Translations under genes and position numbers: made by a program | Shown here: positions 24,997 through 32,777 of the stretch, in pieces | Numbering within the stretch: position 1 is the first letter of the stretch | How the letters are laid out: the number at the start of each line of letters is the position of its first letter | NCBI GenBank assembly: GCA_947495125.1 | Contig: CANLXL010000022.1 | Span: 1 to 39,674 of the forward strand | Source of the DNA: an uncultured Flaviramulus sp. | Lineage (GTDB): Bacteria > Bacteroidota > Bacteroidia > Flavobacteriales > Flavobacteriaceae | Length of the DNA stretch: 39,674 nucleotides | Direction: 5' to 3' | Notes under the pieces: model-generated | The model's input: only the letters and a program-made list of their open reading frames with translations | Told to the model about the DNA's origin: nothing | Database searches by the model: none

Positions 24997-26766
24997 TTAT
25001 TGATTAGCAATAACCATTTTTTTGCTGAAAACCCGATTATTGGCTAATTCAATTTTCGCTACATAGATGCCATCGCTAAGACCTTTAGTGGAATATTTTT
25101 GAACTCTTTTTTTCGAAGCTATACGCTTTTTAAGCACTTTTCTTCCGGAGATATCAAATAGGCTAAAGCTCTCTATTTCCAAGTTTTGCGGATTATATAG
25201 TTTAATACTGGAGGTACTATTATTGTGAAATACATTAAAATCTTTAAACACCTCTTCCACAATATTTAAACTGTTTTTACTGAATGTAATCTCAAAACGA
25301 TTGGTGTAATTACCGGTTTCAAGGTTGATATTAAAATCCTGATGCCTTAAATTGATAAACACATCGGTTTCCAGGTCGTGCATATAGATGGCCTGGTCAT
25401 TCTCAAAATTTTGGATGTCTGCAATTCTAATCGTAACGGGCATATCTTCTGAAACCCTAATGACTAATGGAATTTTCAAAGTATCGTCGTAAGGTAAGGC
25501 CTCTGCTAAATAAGATTTGTTTTCTGCTGTCCAATGCGCATCAGAATTTAAAATACTGTTTTCGTTAATTTTAGATTCTAATCCATAATCAAATCCTGTG
25601 GTTGCGGTATGGTGAAACGTTTCAACCAATTGCCGGGTATGGGTATTGTTAAAATCGACATTGATTCTAAAACGTTTGTAATCATCAGGAACCTTTGAGA
25701 AGTTCTCTTTAGATTTATCAACCTTTGTTTTGGTTTTAGTTTGTGATGGCCTGAAAAACTCCGTACTATCATTGGGAACAGATTCTTTTTTATAGGCGCG
25801 ATGACTATTTTTGGCCTTAACTCTTGGCGTTCCGGCTGAAGTGGTTCCTTCAACCATAAAGCCTTGCCCAATAGGAATATAACGTCTTGGTCGTTTACCG
25901 GATGGTAATGTGCCACTGGCTCCATTTATTGAGCCATCGTTATTGTAAGTGCTGAATGTCGCAGGAGTGTAGGTCTCAACAGTCCCGGCCGCATTAATGG
26001 TATAGGTCGCATAGCCACCATCATAAGCACTTAACAGATGAGAATCGATACTTGGGTTTTGTTCCCAGTAAAATAAAGTACCGGTAATCACCGTCGCATT
26101 TTCGGTATCATGAATATATTCAAGAGCGTCTAAAGCGGAAGGATAAGGATTACCAACTAAAGTAAATTGATTGTCCAGAACACTCACCTCTATAGTACCA
26201 CTATTGGGTTTTCCTCTATAATCATATTGTTGTGCGCTTCCGGAGCCCGAAGTTCCTTTCATCGTAAAACCTTCCCCCGGATTTATAGTGGTGTTTCCCT
26301 GAACATGAATCCATTCTGAATATTCATCAGAGGTGATAAATTTCCAAATCCAATAAGGTTCAATATTTAAAGGGCTTGAGGTTCCGTTTAAGTTGCTGTT
26401 GTGGTTAAAAGTAGCGGGTGTCGATGCTGTAATATTCACGGCATCATTCAATAAAGAAATACCAAAGGCATTGCTCGATTGATGTGCTATCGGGGAACAC
26501 CAGTAGTTGTATTCATATTCGTCGACATTACCTTCCTGGTAAACGCTTAACTCGCCATTACCCGAGTTCCCTGTTGTTCCGGTACCTTGAATAAGTTGAC
26601 CCTCACTGCGTAGATATATTCTACTATCTGTTTCATTAAGATTGACATCATCCTCAACAAAAACAATTTCATCATTTACAAAAATATAGTTATTGTTTCG
26701 CACAGAAAGTTGCGAAAATGAGAGATTTGAGAGCAGCACTACAATGAGTGCATAACGATAATTCAT
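24997..26766 (-). CDS. T9SS cargo protein with C-terminal sorting domain (type A)
   Basis: 589 aa from the ATG at 26766, giving a clean signal peptide (MNYRYALIVVLLSNLSFSQ); a start 30 bases upstream would place extra polar residues first and lies almost on the -7 element. The middle (about 60-330) is a beta-rich region with WCSPIAHQSSNAFG and PYWIWKF, GEGFTMKG and VGNPYPSALDA, which are typical of large flavobacterial surface proteins. The last 75-80 residues form the type A sorting domain (IKLYNPQNLEIESFSLFDIS, GRKVL, DGIYVAKIE, SKKMVI), which directs export across the outer membrane and cell-surface attachment or release. No enzyme motif is visible. Preceded by a very good promoter. Confidence 0.9.
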   Translation of the reverse strand: MNYRYALIVVLLSNLSFSQLSVRNNNYIFVNDEIVFVEDDVNLNETDSRIYLRSEGQLIQGTGTTGNSGNGELSVYQEGNVDEYEYNYWCSPIAHQSSNAFGISLLNDAVNITASTPATFNHNSNLNGTSSPLNIEPYWIWKFITSDEYSEWIHVQGNTTINPGEGFTMKGTSGSGSAQQYDYRGKPNSGTIEVSVLDNQFTLVGNPYPSALDALEYIHDTENATVITGTLFYWEQNPSIDSHLLSAYDGGYATYTINAAGTVETYTPATFSTYNNDGSINGASGTLPSGKRPRRYIPIGQGFMVEGTTSAGTPRVKAKNSHRAYKKESVPNDSTEFFRPSQTKTKTKVDKSKENFSKVPDDYKRFRINVDFNNTHTRQLVETFHHTATTGFDYGLESKINENSILNSDAHWTAENKSYLAEALPYDDTLKIPLVIRVSEDMPVTIRIADIQNFENDQAIYMHDLETDVFINLRHQDFNINLETGNYTNRFEITFSKNSLNIVEEVFKDFNVFHNNSTSSIKLYNPQNLEIESFSLFDISGRKVLKKRIASKKRVQKYSTKGLSDGIYVAKIELANNRVFSKKMVIANQ

Positions 26767-26793
26767 AGTTTGAGAGACTAACAATTTACTTGG

Positions 26794-26824
26794 CAAATAT
26801 ATAAATATTATTCAAAATCAGCAA
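26794..26824 (-). promoter_or_regulatory. Bacteroidetes-type promoter of the T9SS cargo gene
   Basis: On the minus strand: TTG (26824-26822), a 20-base spacer, then TATATTTG (26801-26794), an exact TAnnTTTG. The -7 element is 27 bases upstream of the start at 26766. Confidence 0.75.
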
Positions 26825-26940
26825 TTAATCGTTAAAAAATGTATTTCATCGATTATTTATACATAAATTAATTGATGAAATATTTAAACAAAACCTATTT
26901 TTTAATGTAATTTGTAGCGGTAAAATTCATATCATTTTAA

Positions 26941-27135
26941 ATGAAAAATTTTAATTATTTATTGCTTATTATTGGGGCTATTGTTGCCATGTATGGTAAG
27001 GTCGGGACAGAACAAAATCAATATTTCTTAATAGGAGGTATTGTAATACTTATGTTGGGGATTTATAGAATTTCTAAAACGATTCCCAGTAGAAACCGGG
27101 ATGAAGATGATACTCATGAAAATGAAGATGCTTAA
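26941..27135 (+). CDS. Small two-helix membrane protein
   Basis: 64 aa. Two hydrophobic segments (about 5-18 LLLIIGAIVAMYGK and 28-44 YFLIGGIVILMLGIYR) join through a short polar turn, followed by an acidic tail (NRDEDDTHENEDA). The tail makes the protein peripheral-charge-rich on one side. It precedes the Smr gene by two bases, so the two are translated together. No named family is recognised. Being short it could have been missed, but the start ATG, the coupling to the next gene and the clear helices support it. Confidence 0.75.
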   Translation: MKNFNYLLLIIGAIVAMYGKVGTEQNQYFLIGGIVILMLGIYRISKTIPSRNRDEDDTHENEDA

Positions 27136-27137
27136 TT

Positions 27138-27698
27138 ATGGTATTTGGGTTAGGTGATTATGTTATGGTTTTAGATGAGGACTTATCTGGTCATATAAAG
27201 GAAATTGTAGGCGAAATTATTACCATTGAATCAGACGACGGGTTTTTATTAAGCTTTAAGGCCAGCCAGTTGGTTCCTGTAGAAGTTAAACAATCTCTTA
27301 AAAATGAGTTGTTTTCTCATAAAAACCTTACTGATGTGATTTCGGAAAAGGAACAGTCAAAAAGGAAAACGCCGAGTAAAGTCAAAGCGAAAGAGCGATT
27401 CGAACCCACTATGGAGGTCGATTTACATATCAACCAGTTGGTCAAATCCTCGAGAGGTATGTCTAATCACGATATCCTGACTTTGCAATTGGAGACTGCT
27501 AGACGCCAATTGGACTTTTCCATAAAGAAGCGCATACAAAAACTCGTATTTATTCATGGGGTAGGTGAAGGTATTCTGAAAATTGAATTGGAATATTTAT
27601 TCGGACGCTATGATAATTTGAAATTTTACGATGCCAATTATCAGAAATACGGTTTAGGCGCTACCGAAGTCTATATTTATCAGAACCCCACTAATTAA
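27138..27698 (+). CDS. DUF2027/Smr-domain protein
   Basis: 186 aa. Residues 1-48 are a small beta-barrel-like N-terminal module (GDYVMVLDEDLSGHIKEIVG), as in DUF2027 proteins of Bacteroidetes. After a Lys-rich linker, residues about 93-184 form a Smr domain: VDLHI (D95-L96-H97) and the HGVGEGILK loop (140-148). Smr domains bind or cut nucleic acids; in MutS2 and some other Smr proteins they nick DNA or RNA. The natural target here is unknown. The stop codon overlaps by 8 bases the convergent Asp-rich lipoprotein gene. Confidence 0.9.
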   Translation: MVFGLGDYVMVLDEDLSGHIKEIVGEIITIESDDGFLLSFKASQLVPVEVKQSLKNELFSHKNLTDVISEKEQSKRKTPSKVKAKERFEPTMEVDLHINQLVKSSRGMSNHDILTLQLETARRQLDFSIKKRIQKLVFIHGVGEGILKIELEYLFGRYDNLKFYDANYQKYGLGATEVYIYQNPTN

Positions 27699-28605
27699 AA
27701 TCGGGCGTAACCGACCTGGAATTTGTTAAAGCCCCATTGCTTAATAAACCAAAATCATGTTCGTCAATAGATATCAAGCCCTCTAAAGAAATTTCGGTAA
27801 CCAATAAAGTAACCGTATAGGTTTGTTTGATCGTATGGTTTCTATATGCCGTTGCCACGGGAGTATCTACATTGGTCACATCCTTATTCAAATAATCGGC
27901 ACCTACATCACTATTGGTCACATCATTCCCCGGGTTTTGATCTTGGCTATCGGTTTCTTCATCTCGTGTATCAATACCATCACCATCGTCATCTGCATCT
28001 AAATAATTGGGAACGCCATCGTCATCAGTATCCAGAGCATCGTCCAAAATATTGTCACTATTGGGATCCGGAGCCTCATCTTTGGTTAAAACATTATCAC
28101 CGTCATCATCCGCATCAATATAATTAGGCAGGCCATCGCCATCCGTATCATCATCTGTGAGGTCACCGTTGCCATTAATATCTTCTAATTCGGCTAAAAT
28201 GCCGTCATCATCATCTTCAACAAGTGTTGTGGTAAACGTTGCATTCGCGGAAGCATCTTCATAATCATTCATAATTTTAATATCTGCCGGAGGAACGTCA
28301 TTACAAAATAAATTCGATGGTAAGGTCTCATTGCTGTAGATTCGATAATTAAAAGCGCCGGTTTTCTCTAATTTCAGGGTATTATCGTCTCCAACTTCTA
28401 ACAAATCCGCAATGGAGAGGTTGTTAATCACAATAGATAAGGACTCTGAAGGTGTACTTTTGGTTTTATAAAGTACCAGATCGGTTTCCCCACAAGCACT
28501 AAAAGTTTCATCAAATTCCAGTTCAACTGTAATCACATCGCCATCATCACAGGAATAAAGGCAAAATAGGCTTAACGATAAAATTGTAAAAACGAACTTA
28601 CGCAT
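27691..28605 (-). CDS. Asp-rich lipoprotein with thrombospondin-type-3-like repeats
   Basis: 304 aa from the ATG at 28605, giving a lipoprotein signal (FTILSLSLFCLYSC, acylated C about residue 19); an in-frame ATG 18 bases upstream adds six residues only. The middle is full of calcium-binding-type repeats: DINGNGDLTDDDTDGDGLPN, IDADDDGD, LDTDDDGVPNYLDADDDGDG. These resemble TSP type 3 repeats, which bind calcium and fold as a rigid wire. The first 110 residues are a beta domain with a few Cys. Likely surface-exposed and calcium-stabilised. A -7 promoter element lies 18 bases upstream. Its stop overlaps the end of the Smr gene tail to tail. Confidence 0.86.
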   Translation of the reverse strand: MRKFVFTILSLSLFCLYSCDDGDVITVELEFDETFSACGETDLVLYKTKSTPSESLSIVINNLSIADLLEVGDDNTLKLEKTGAFNYRIYSNETLPSNLFCNDVPPADIKIMNDYEDASANATFTTTLVEDDDDGILAELEDINGNGDLTDDDTDGDGLPNYIDADDDGDNVLTKDEAPDPNSDNILDDALDTDDDGVPNYLDADDDGDGIDTRDEETDSQDQNPGNDVTNSDVGADYLNKDVTNVDTPVATAYRNHTIKQTYTVTLLVTEISLEGLISIDEHDFGLLSNGALTNSRSVTPDFN

Positions 28606-28622
28606 CGGGTTTGGGTTTTGCA

Positions 28623-28630
28623 CAAAAATA
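28623..28630 (-). promoter_or_regulatory. Putative -7 element for the Asp-rich lipoprotein
   Basis: On the minus strand it reads TATTTTTG, an exact TAnnTTTG, just upstream of the preferred start at 28605 and at the very position of the alternative upstream ATG, which argues for the shorter start. No TTG at -33. Confidence 0.4.
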
Positions 28631-28658
28631 ATAGAATTGTTATTTATAACGCATCATA

Positions 28659-28688
28659 TTGATAATAATTTTATTTCAAGTATTTTTG
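28659..28688 (+). promoter_or_regulatory. Bacteroidetes-type promoter of the cysteine desulfurase
   Basis: TTG at 28659-28661, a 19-base spacer and TATTTTTG at 28681-28688 fit both consensus halves exactly. The start codon follows 75 bases downstream, leaving an untranslated leader of about 70 bases. Confidence 0.7.
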
Positions 28689-28763
28689 AAGCCTGAAAGA
28701 CTATTTAATTATTCCTTAGGTAATGATGTTGAATAGCAAAATAGAATAAATTTAGATATTATA

Positions 28764-29906
28764 ATGACCGTATATTTTGATAATGCAGCTACGACCCGAA
28801 TTCGAGATGAGGTTATAAGATCTATGACCGAGTCGATGAAAGAGCGTTATGGTAATGCCTCGTCTTCTCACAGTTTTGGCAGAGCTTCAAAATCTTTAAT
28901 TGAAAAATCCAGAAAGGCTATTGCGAGCTATTTGAATGTTTCGGCCGGAGAAATAGTATTTACCTCCGGTGGGACTGAAGCCGATAATTTGGTGCTAAGA
29001 AGTGCTGTTCGGGATTTAAATATCAAGCATATCATTACGGCCAGGGTTGAGCATCATGCTATTTTGCATACTATCGAACAATTAGAACAAGAATATGATA
29101 TCTCGGTGTCTTTTGTAAATATCGATGTTGACGGGCACGTAGATTATACGCATTTAGAGACCCTTCTTAAAAAATCTGAACACGCATTGGTTAGTTTAAT
29201 GCATGTTAATAATGAGATAGGAACACTTTTAGATATGAAGCGGGTTGCAGATTTGTGCAAGGCCAATAATGCGTTATTTCATAGTGATGCCGTACAATCT
29301 ATAGGTCATTTTAAATTGGATTTGCAAGAGGTTGGGGTTGATTTTTTAGCAGCCAGTGCTCATAAATTTCATGGACCCAAAGGTGTGGGTTTTGCGTTTA
29401 TTAGAAAGAACTCCGGACTTAAACCTTTAATCTTTGGAGGAGAGCAGGAGCGCGGCCTTAGAGCCGGTACGGAAAGCATACATAATATAGTAGGTTTAAC
29501 TGAGGCTCTAAAGTATGCCCATGATAATTATGAAGAGGAGCATCGCTATGTTGAAGGGATTAAGCGCTATTTTGTGGAAAAATTACAAAGTGAGCTGCCT
29601 TCAGTAACTTTTAATGGAAGCTCCGGTGATTTAGAGAGAAGCACTTATACTTTGATCAATGTTTGTCTTCCTGTTGATGAGAAGAAAGCGGCCATGTTGT
29701 TATTTCAGTTGGATTTAAAAGGAATCGCATGTTCAAAAGGTAGTGCCTGCCAGAGCGGAAGCTCAAAAGGATCCCATGTTTTGACTGAAATATTAAGTGA
29801 TGAAGATAGTCGTAAACCTTCCATTCGATTCTCCTTTAGCATTTATAACACTAAAGAAGAGGTCGATTATGTTATTGCCGTTTTAAAAGAATTTGTGATA
29901 CACTAA
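28764..29906 (+). CDS. Cysteine desulfurase (NifS/IscS-type)
   Basis: 380 aa, PLP enzyme that takes sulfur from cysteine as an enzyme-bound persulfide for Fe-S cluster or tRNA thiolation. The opening VYFDNAATTRIRDEV is typical. PLP contacts: the stacking His H97 in VEHHAI and Lys K201 in SAHKFHGPKG. The persulfide Cys is C329 in GSACQSGS, with the Ser/Gly-rich loop of the IscS/NifS (class I) group. GGEQERGLRAGTES is also conserved. It stands alone in its operon, with no IscU or SufE partner nearby, so whether it serves Fe-S clusters or tRNA modification cannot be told. Confidence 0.94.
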   Translation: MTVYFDNAATTRIRDEVIRSMTESMKERYGNASSSHSFGRASKSLIEKSRKAIASYLNVSAGEIVFTSGGTEADNLVLRSAVRDLNIKHIITARVEHHAILHTIEQLEQEYDISVSFVNIDVDGHVDYTHLETLLKKSEHALVSLMHVNNEIGTLLDMKRVADLCKANNALFHSDAVQSIGHFKLDLQEVGVDFLAASAHKFHGPKGVGFAFIRKNSGLKPLIFGGEQERGLRAGTESIHNIVGLTEALKYAHDNYEEEHRYVEGIKRYFVEKLQSELPSVTFNGSSGDLERSTYTLINVCLPVDEKKAAMLLFQLDLKGIACSKGSACQSGSSKGSHVLTEILSDEDSRKPSIRFSFSIYNTKEEVDYVIAVLKEFVIH

Positions 29907-29952
29907 AAAGACTTACGTTTATTAACAATATATCCTCCTTGCTTTTAACCTT

Positions 29953-31533
29953 TTAATCTAATGTAATCTTACTTTGCCACCAATCGGCATTGGGCTCAAA
30001 ATCCGGTGATAAAAATCGCATTCTATCTTTTTCTAATTTCGACATGAATTCATTTTTAAGATAATCCTGACGCTTTAGTTTTAGGGCTTCATTATATTCT
30101 AAATCTTTGGAAGGCATAGTGGCACCAACCTTTAGTAGCCAGGCATTTAGTTTACTGCTAAGTTGCTCAGTAATATCCGGGTGTTTTGTCGCTACGTTGG
30201 TTTGCTCATTGATATCTGATGCCAGATGATATAACTCATTTCTATCATCTTCCCAATAATGTATAAGTTTCCAGCCATTGTCTTGAATGATCGATGATGG
30301 TTCGCCGCCTTGATTTCCGTAATGCGGATAATGCCAGTATAAGGAGCGGTTTTTCAGTTGTTTTCCTTCTAAGAGCGGTTTTAAGCTAATACCATCCACA
30401 TGTTGTTCAGGAATACTATCGGCACCAATTAGATCTAAGATCGTAGGGTAAAAATCGGTACCAATCACAGGGTAATTGCTATGTGCTCCATGGGTATCAT
30501 ACCAGGGAACCTTAATAAAAAAAGGCTCTCTGATGCCCCCTTCCCATTGGTATCCTTTTCCACCACGCAGCGGTAAATTAGACGTTGAATAGTTATCACC
30601 GGAGGCAACGCCACCATTGTCTGAAGTAAATATAACGATGGTGTTCTGGTCTAAGTCTAATTCTTTTAGTGTGTTTAAAACAAGTCCTACGGCATCGTCC
30701 ATGCTTTCCACCAATCCCGCATAGATTGGATTATCCTGTTCTTGTCTTATAGGTAGTACCCGTTCCATTTTATAACCCTTGTCTTTGATGCCTTGCGCTT
30801 CAGCTTTATTTCGGTATTTCCCCCATTTGTCCTGGGTAGTTTGAATAGGGCCATGAACGGCATAAAATGATAAGAAGGCAAAAAAACTGGTGTCCCGATG
30901 TTTTTTTATAAACTCAGAAGTCTCTTTAGCCAGGCGCATTGAAAGATTTTCACCCTTAGTTATGTTTTTTAGATTTGGGTTTTTCCAAGGTGAAAAATAG
31001 CCGCCAATGGGGCTACCTTTGTCCCAACCCCCCTTATTGATATCGAAACCATGGTCTTCAGGGTAAGATCCTTCTTTTCCCAAATGCCACTTTCCGGCGA
31101 AAAATGTTTTATATCCTGAATTTTTCATAGCTTCGGCAATGGTAATATCATTTTTTGGTAAACTATGCACATAATCTGGAGGTAACAATTTATCATGTCT
31201 GTTGTGATCTCGCCATGCTGTACCATGTTTGGCTCCAATCCAATCTGTAATGCCATGTCGGGCCGTAAACTTACCGGTCATAATACTTGCTCTCGAAGGA
31301 CTGCAAACACGACTGGCCGCATAACCTTGGTTAAAAACCATACCGTTATTGGCAATGTTGTCGATATGTGGTGTTTCGTAGAATGTACTGCCAGTACAAC
31401 TTAAATCCTTAAACCCTAAATCGTCAACCAGTATAAAAAGGACATTCGGTTTTTGTTCTTTTTTGAGCGTCGTTGCTTTTTGATTGCAAGATAGTAATAA
31501 GCATAGTGTTAGGGTTGTGATTACAGCTTTCAT
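29953..31533 (-). CDS. Sulfatase lipoprotein (type I, formylglycine-dependent)
   Basis: 526 aa from the ATG at 31533, which gives a lipoprotein signal (ITTLTLCLLLSC, acylated C16). A longer reading from 31569 adds 12 residues. The catalytic Cys is C77 in RVCSPSRASIMTGK, the C-x-P-S-R motif converted to formylglycine. D37-D38 in LFILVDDLGF are metal ligands, and GKWHLG is present. Type I sulfatases remove sulfate esters from polysaccharides or small molecules. Marine Flavobacteriaceae use many of these for algal glycans. It lies 36 bases behind the protease gene and likely belongs to the same operon. The maturase that makes formylglycine is not in the window. Substrate unknown. Confidence 0.94.
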   Translation of the reverse strand: MKAVITTLTLCLLLSCNQKATTLKKEQKPNVLFILVDDLGFKDLSCTGSTFYETPHIDNIANNGMVFNQGYAASRVCSPSRASIMTGKFTARHGITDWIGAKHGTAWRDHNRHDKLLPPDYVHSLPKNDITIAEAMKNSGYKTFFAGKWHLGKEGSYPEDHGFDINKGGWDKGSPIGGYFSPWKNPNLKNITKGENLSMRLAKETSEFIKKHRDTSFFAFLSFYAVHGPIQTTQDKWGKYRNKAEAQGIKDKGYKMERVLPIRQEQDNPIYAGLVESMDDAVGLVLNTLKELDLDQNTIVIFTSDNGGVASGDNYSTSNLPLRGGKGYQWEGGIREPFFIKVPWYDTHGAHSNYPVIGTDFYPTILDLIGADSIPEQHVDGISLKPLLEGKQLKNRSLYWHYPHYGNQGGEPSSIIQDNGWKLIHYWEDDRNELYHLASDINEQTNVATKHPDITEQLSSKLNAWLLKVGATMPSKDLEYNEALKLKRQDYLKNEFMSKLEKDRMRFLSPDFEPNADWWQSKITLD

Positions 31534-31569
31534 GATTGCTTGTTTTATAAGGTTAGAAAGGGCCTTCAT

Positions 31570-32757
31570 TTAATGTCTTTTTAGTTGAATTTTATAGGGC
31601 TCTCCCATATGTTTTTTAAACAGAATATCTAAAGTGTCTTGTTCCTTAAAAATTGATGTATTAGTTATAAAGTCGCAAACATCAATGGTGCTAAAGTCGA
31701 TGCCGTTTACTTCTAAGATTTCATCGCCAAATTGAATTTTTTCTTTTAAGGATGCATCCCAAACAATACCAACAACCATTTTTTTATCCATTAATGTCGG
31801 CGTAAATCCAAATTGCTTTTCTTCCAAATTCACTTCCGGATCGAAGGCCTCGAAGTAGAATTTTTTATTCTTAAAATCGATGGTTACGTTGCCATAATTT
31901 AATATTTCCGATCCAATTCTGGAATTATCATCACTGTCAGTAATGGTTATTACATTTTTAAATACCGTTCCGTTTATGGTCATCTTTGGAATGATAACCC
32001 GATATTGGTTTTGCATATCTCCAACACCAAATAACCCAATGCTATTAGCACCCTGTCCTTTTGAGAGTGTGGTAAAGATATGATGAGGTTTGAAGGTGTT
32101 ATAATGCTTCAGGCATAAATCATAAAAACCGTTAGCACCGCTATCGAACAGGACGTCTTCGACTGCTTTTTTATCACCATTCAGTTCAACTATAATATAA
32201 GGACTGCTCTGTGATCCAACCAACTTAAGCTTTGATGCTTTTTGATTTTTAAGATTTAATTTTTTTGGGTTGTTGGTAATAACGATCAATTTTTTTTTCG
32301 ATAAGATTTGAACTATCGATTTTTTAAAAATATTACTGCCAATGATGCCATCTATTTTAAAACAATCGAACAATATATTATCTGTGCCCGTGTAAACCAG
32401 AGAGGCCGTATTTTTAAATGAAATATTTCCAAGTGTAAAAAGGGGGATTGTTATGACTTCCATATTCTGTTTGGCATTGTTTGCATCAGAAACTGAAATG
32501 TCATTACCTGAATCAAACGCTAACTGTTCCTTAAGTTGAGCTGTAATTAGGTTTGGAGCTCCGGTATCAAAAAGAAAGCGATAGGTTTTGCTTTTAATGG
32601 CTACGGGAATAATGAGCTTGCCATTAACGTCCTCATAGGGTATTTCGGCATAATAATTTTTAGTTGTAATACGCCCTTTATTTAAGCTTGTCTTTTGGGC
32701 ATGCGAAAAGCTTAGAATAAAAAAGAAGAGCAGTGTTTTATAAACAGTACGGCGCAT
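31570..32757 (-). CDS. Retropepsin-like aspartic protease with C-terminal PDZ domain
   Basis: 395 aa. Signal peptide about 1-20 (TLLFFFILSFSHAQ). Two retropepsin-like halves carry the catalytic motifs FLFDTGA (D64) and VLFDSGA (D205), so one chain may form a complete two-Asp active site. A PDZ-like domain follows at about 315-385 (VVGIVWDASLKEKIQFGDEI, LEVNGIDF). Proteins of this kind are common in Bacteroidetes and presumed periplasmic; natural substrates are unknown. Lies between the TonB-dependent receptor (20 bases upstream) and the sulfatase. Confidence 0.9.
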   Translation of the reverse strand: MRRTVYKTLLFFFILSFSHAQKTSLNKGRITTKNYYAEIPYEDVNGKLIIPVAIKSKTYRFLFDTGAPNLITAQLKEQLAFDSGNDISVSDANNAKQNMEVITIPLFTLGNISFKNTASLVYTGTDNILFDCFKIDGIIGSNIFKKSIVQILSKKKLIVITNNPKKLNLKNQKASKLKLVGSQSSPYIIVELNGDKKAVEDVLFDSGANGFYDLCLKHYNTFKPHHIFTTLSKGQGANSIGLFGVGDMQNQYRVIIPKMTINGTVFKNVITITDSDDNSRIGSEILNYGNVTIDFKNKKFYFEAFDPEVNLEEKQFGFTPTLMDKKMVVGIVWDASLKEKIQFGDEILEVNGIDFSTIDVCDFITNTSIFKEQDTLDILFKKHMGEPYKIQLKRH

Positions 32758-32777
32758 TTATAAAAAAATTAAAGTTT

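Noticed and set aside
27846-28127. His-rich plus-strand open frame
   Set aside because: It is the mirror of the Asp-rich repeats on the minus strand; the His codons arise from the complement of Asp codons.
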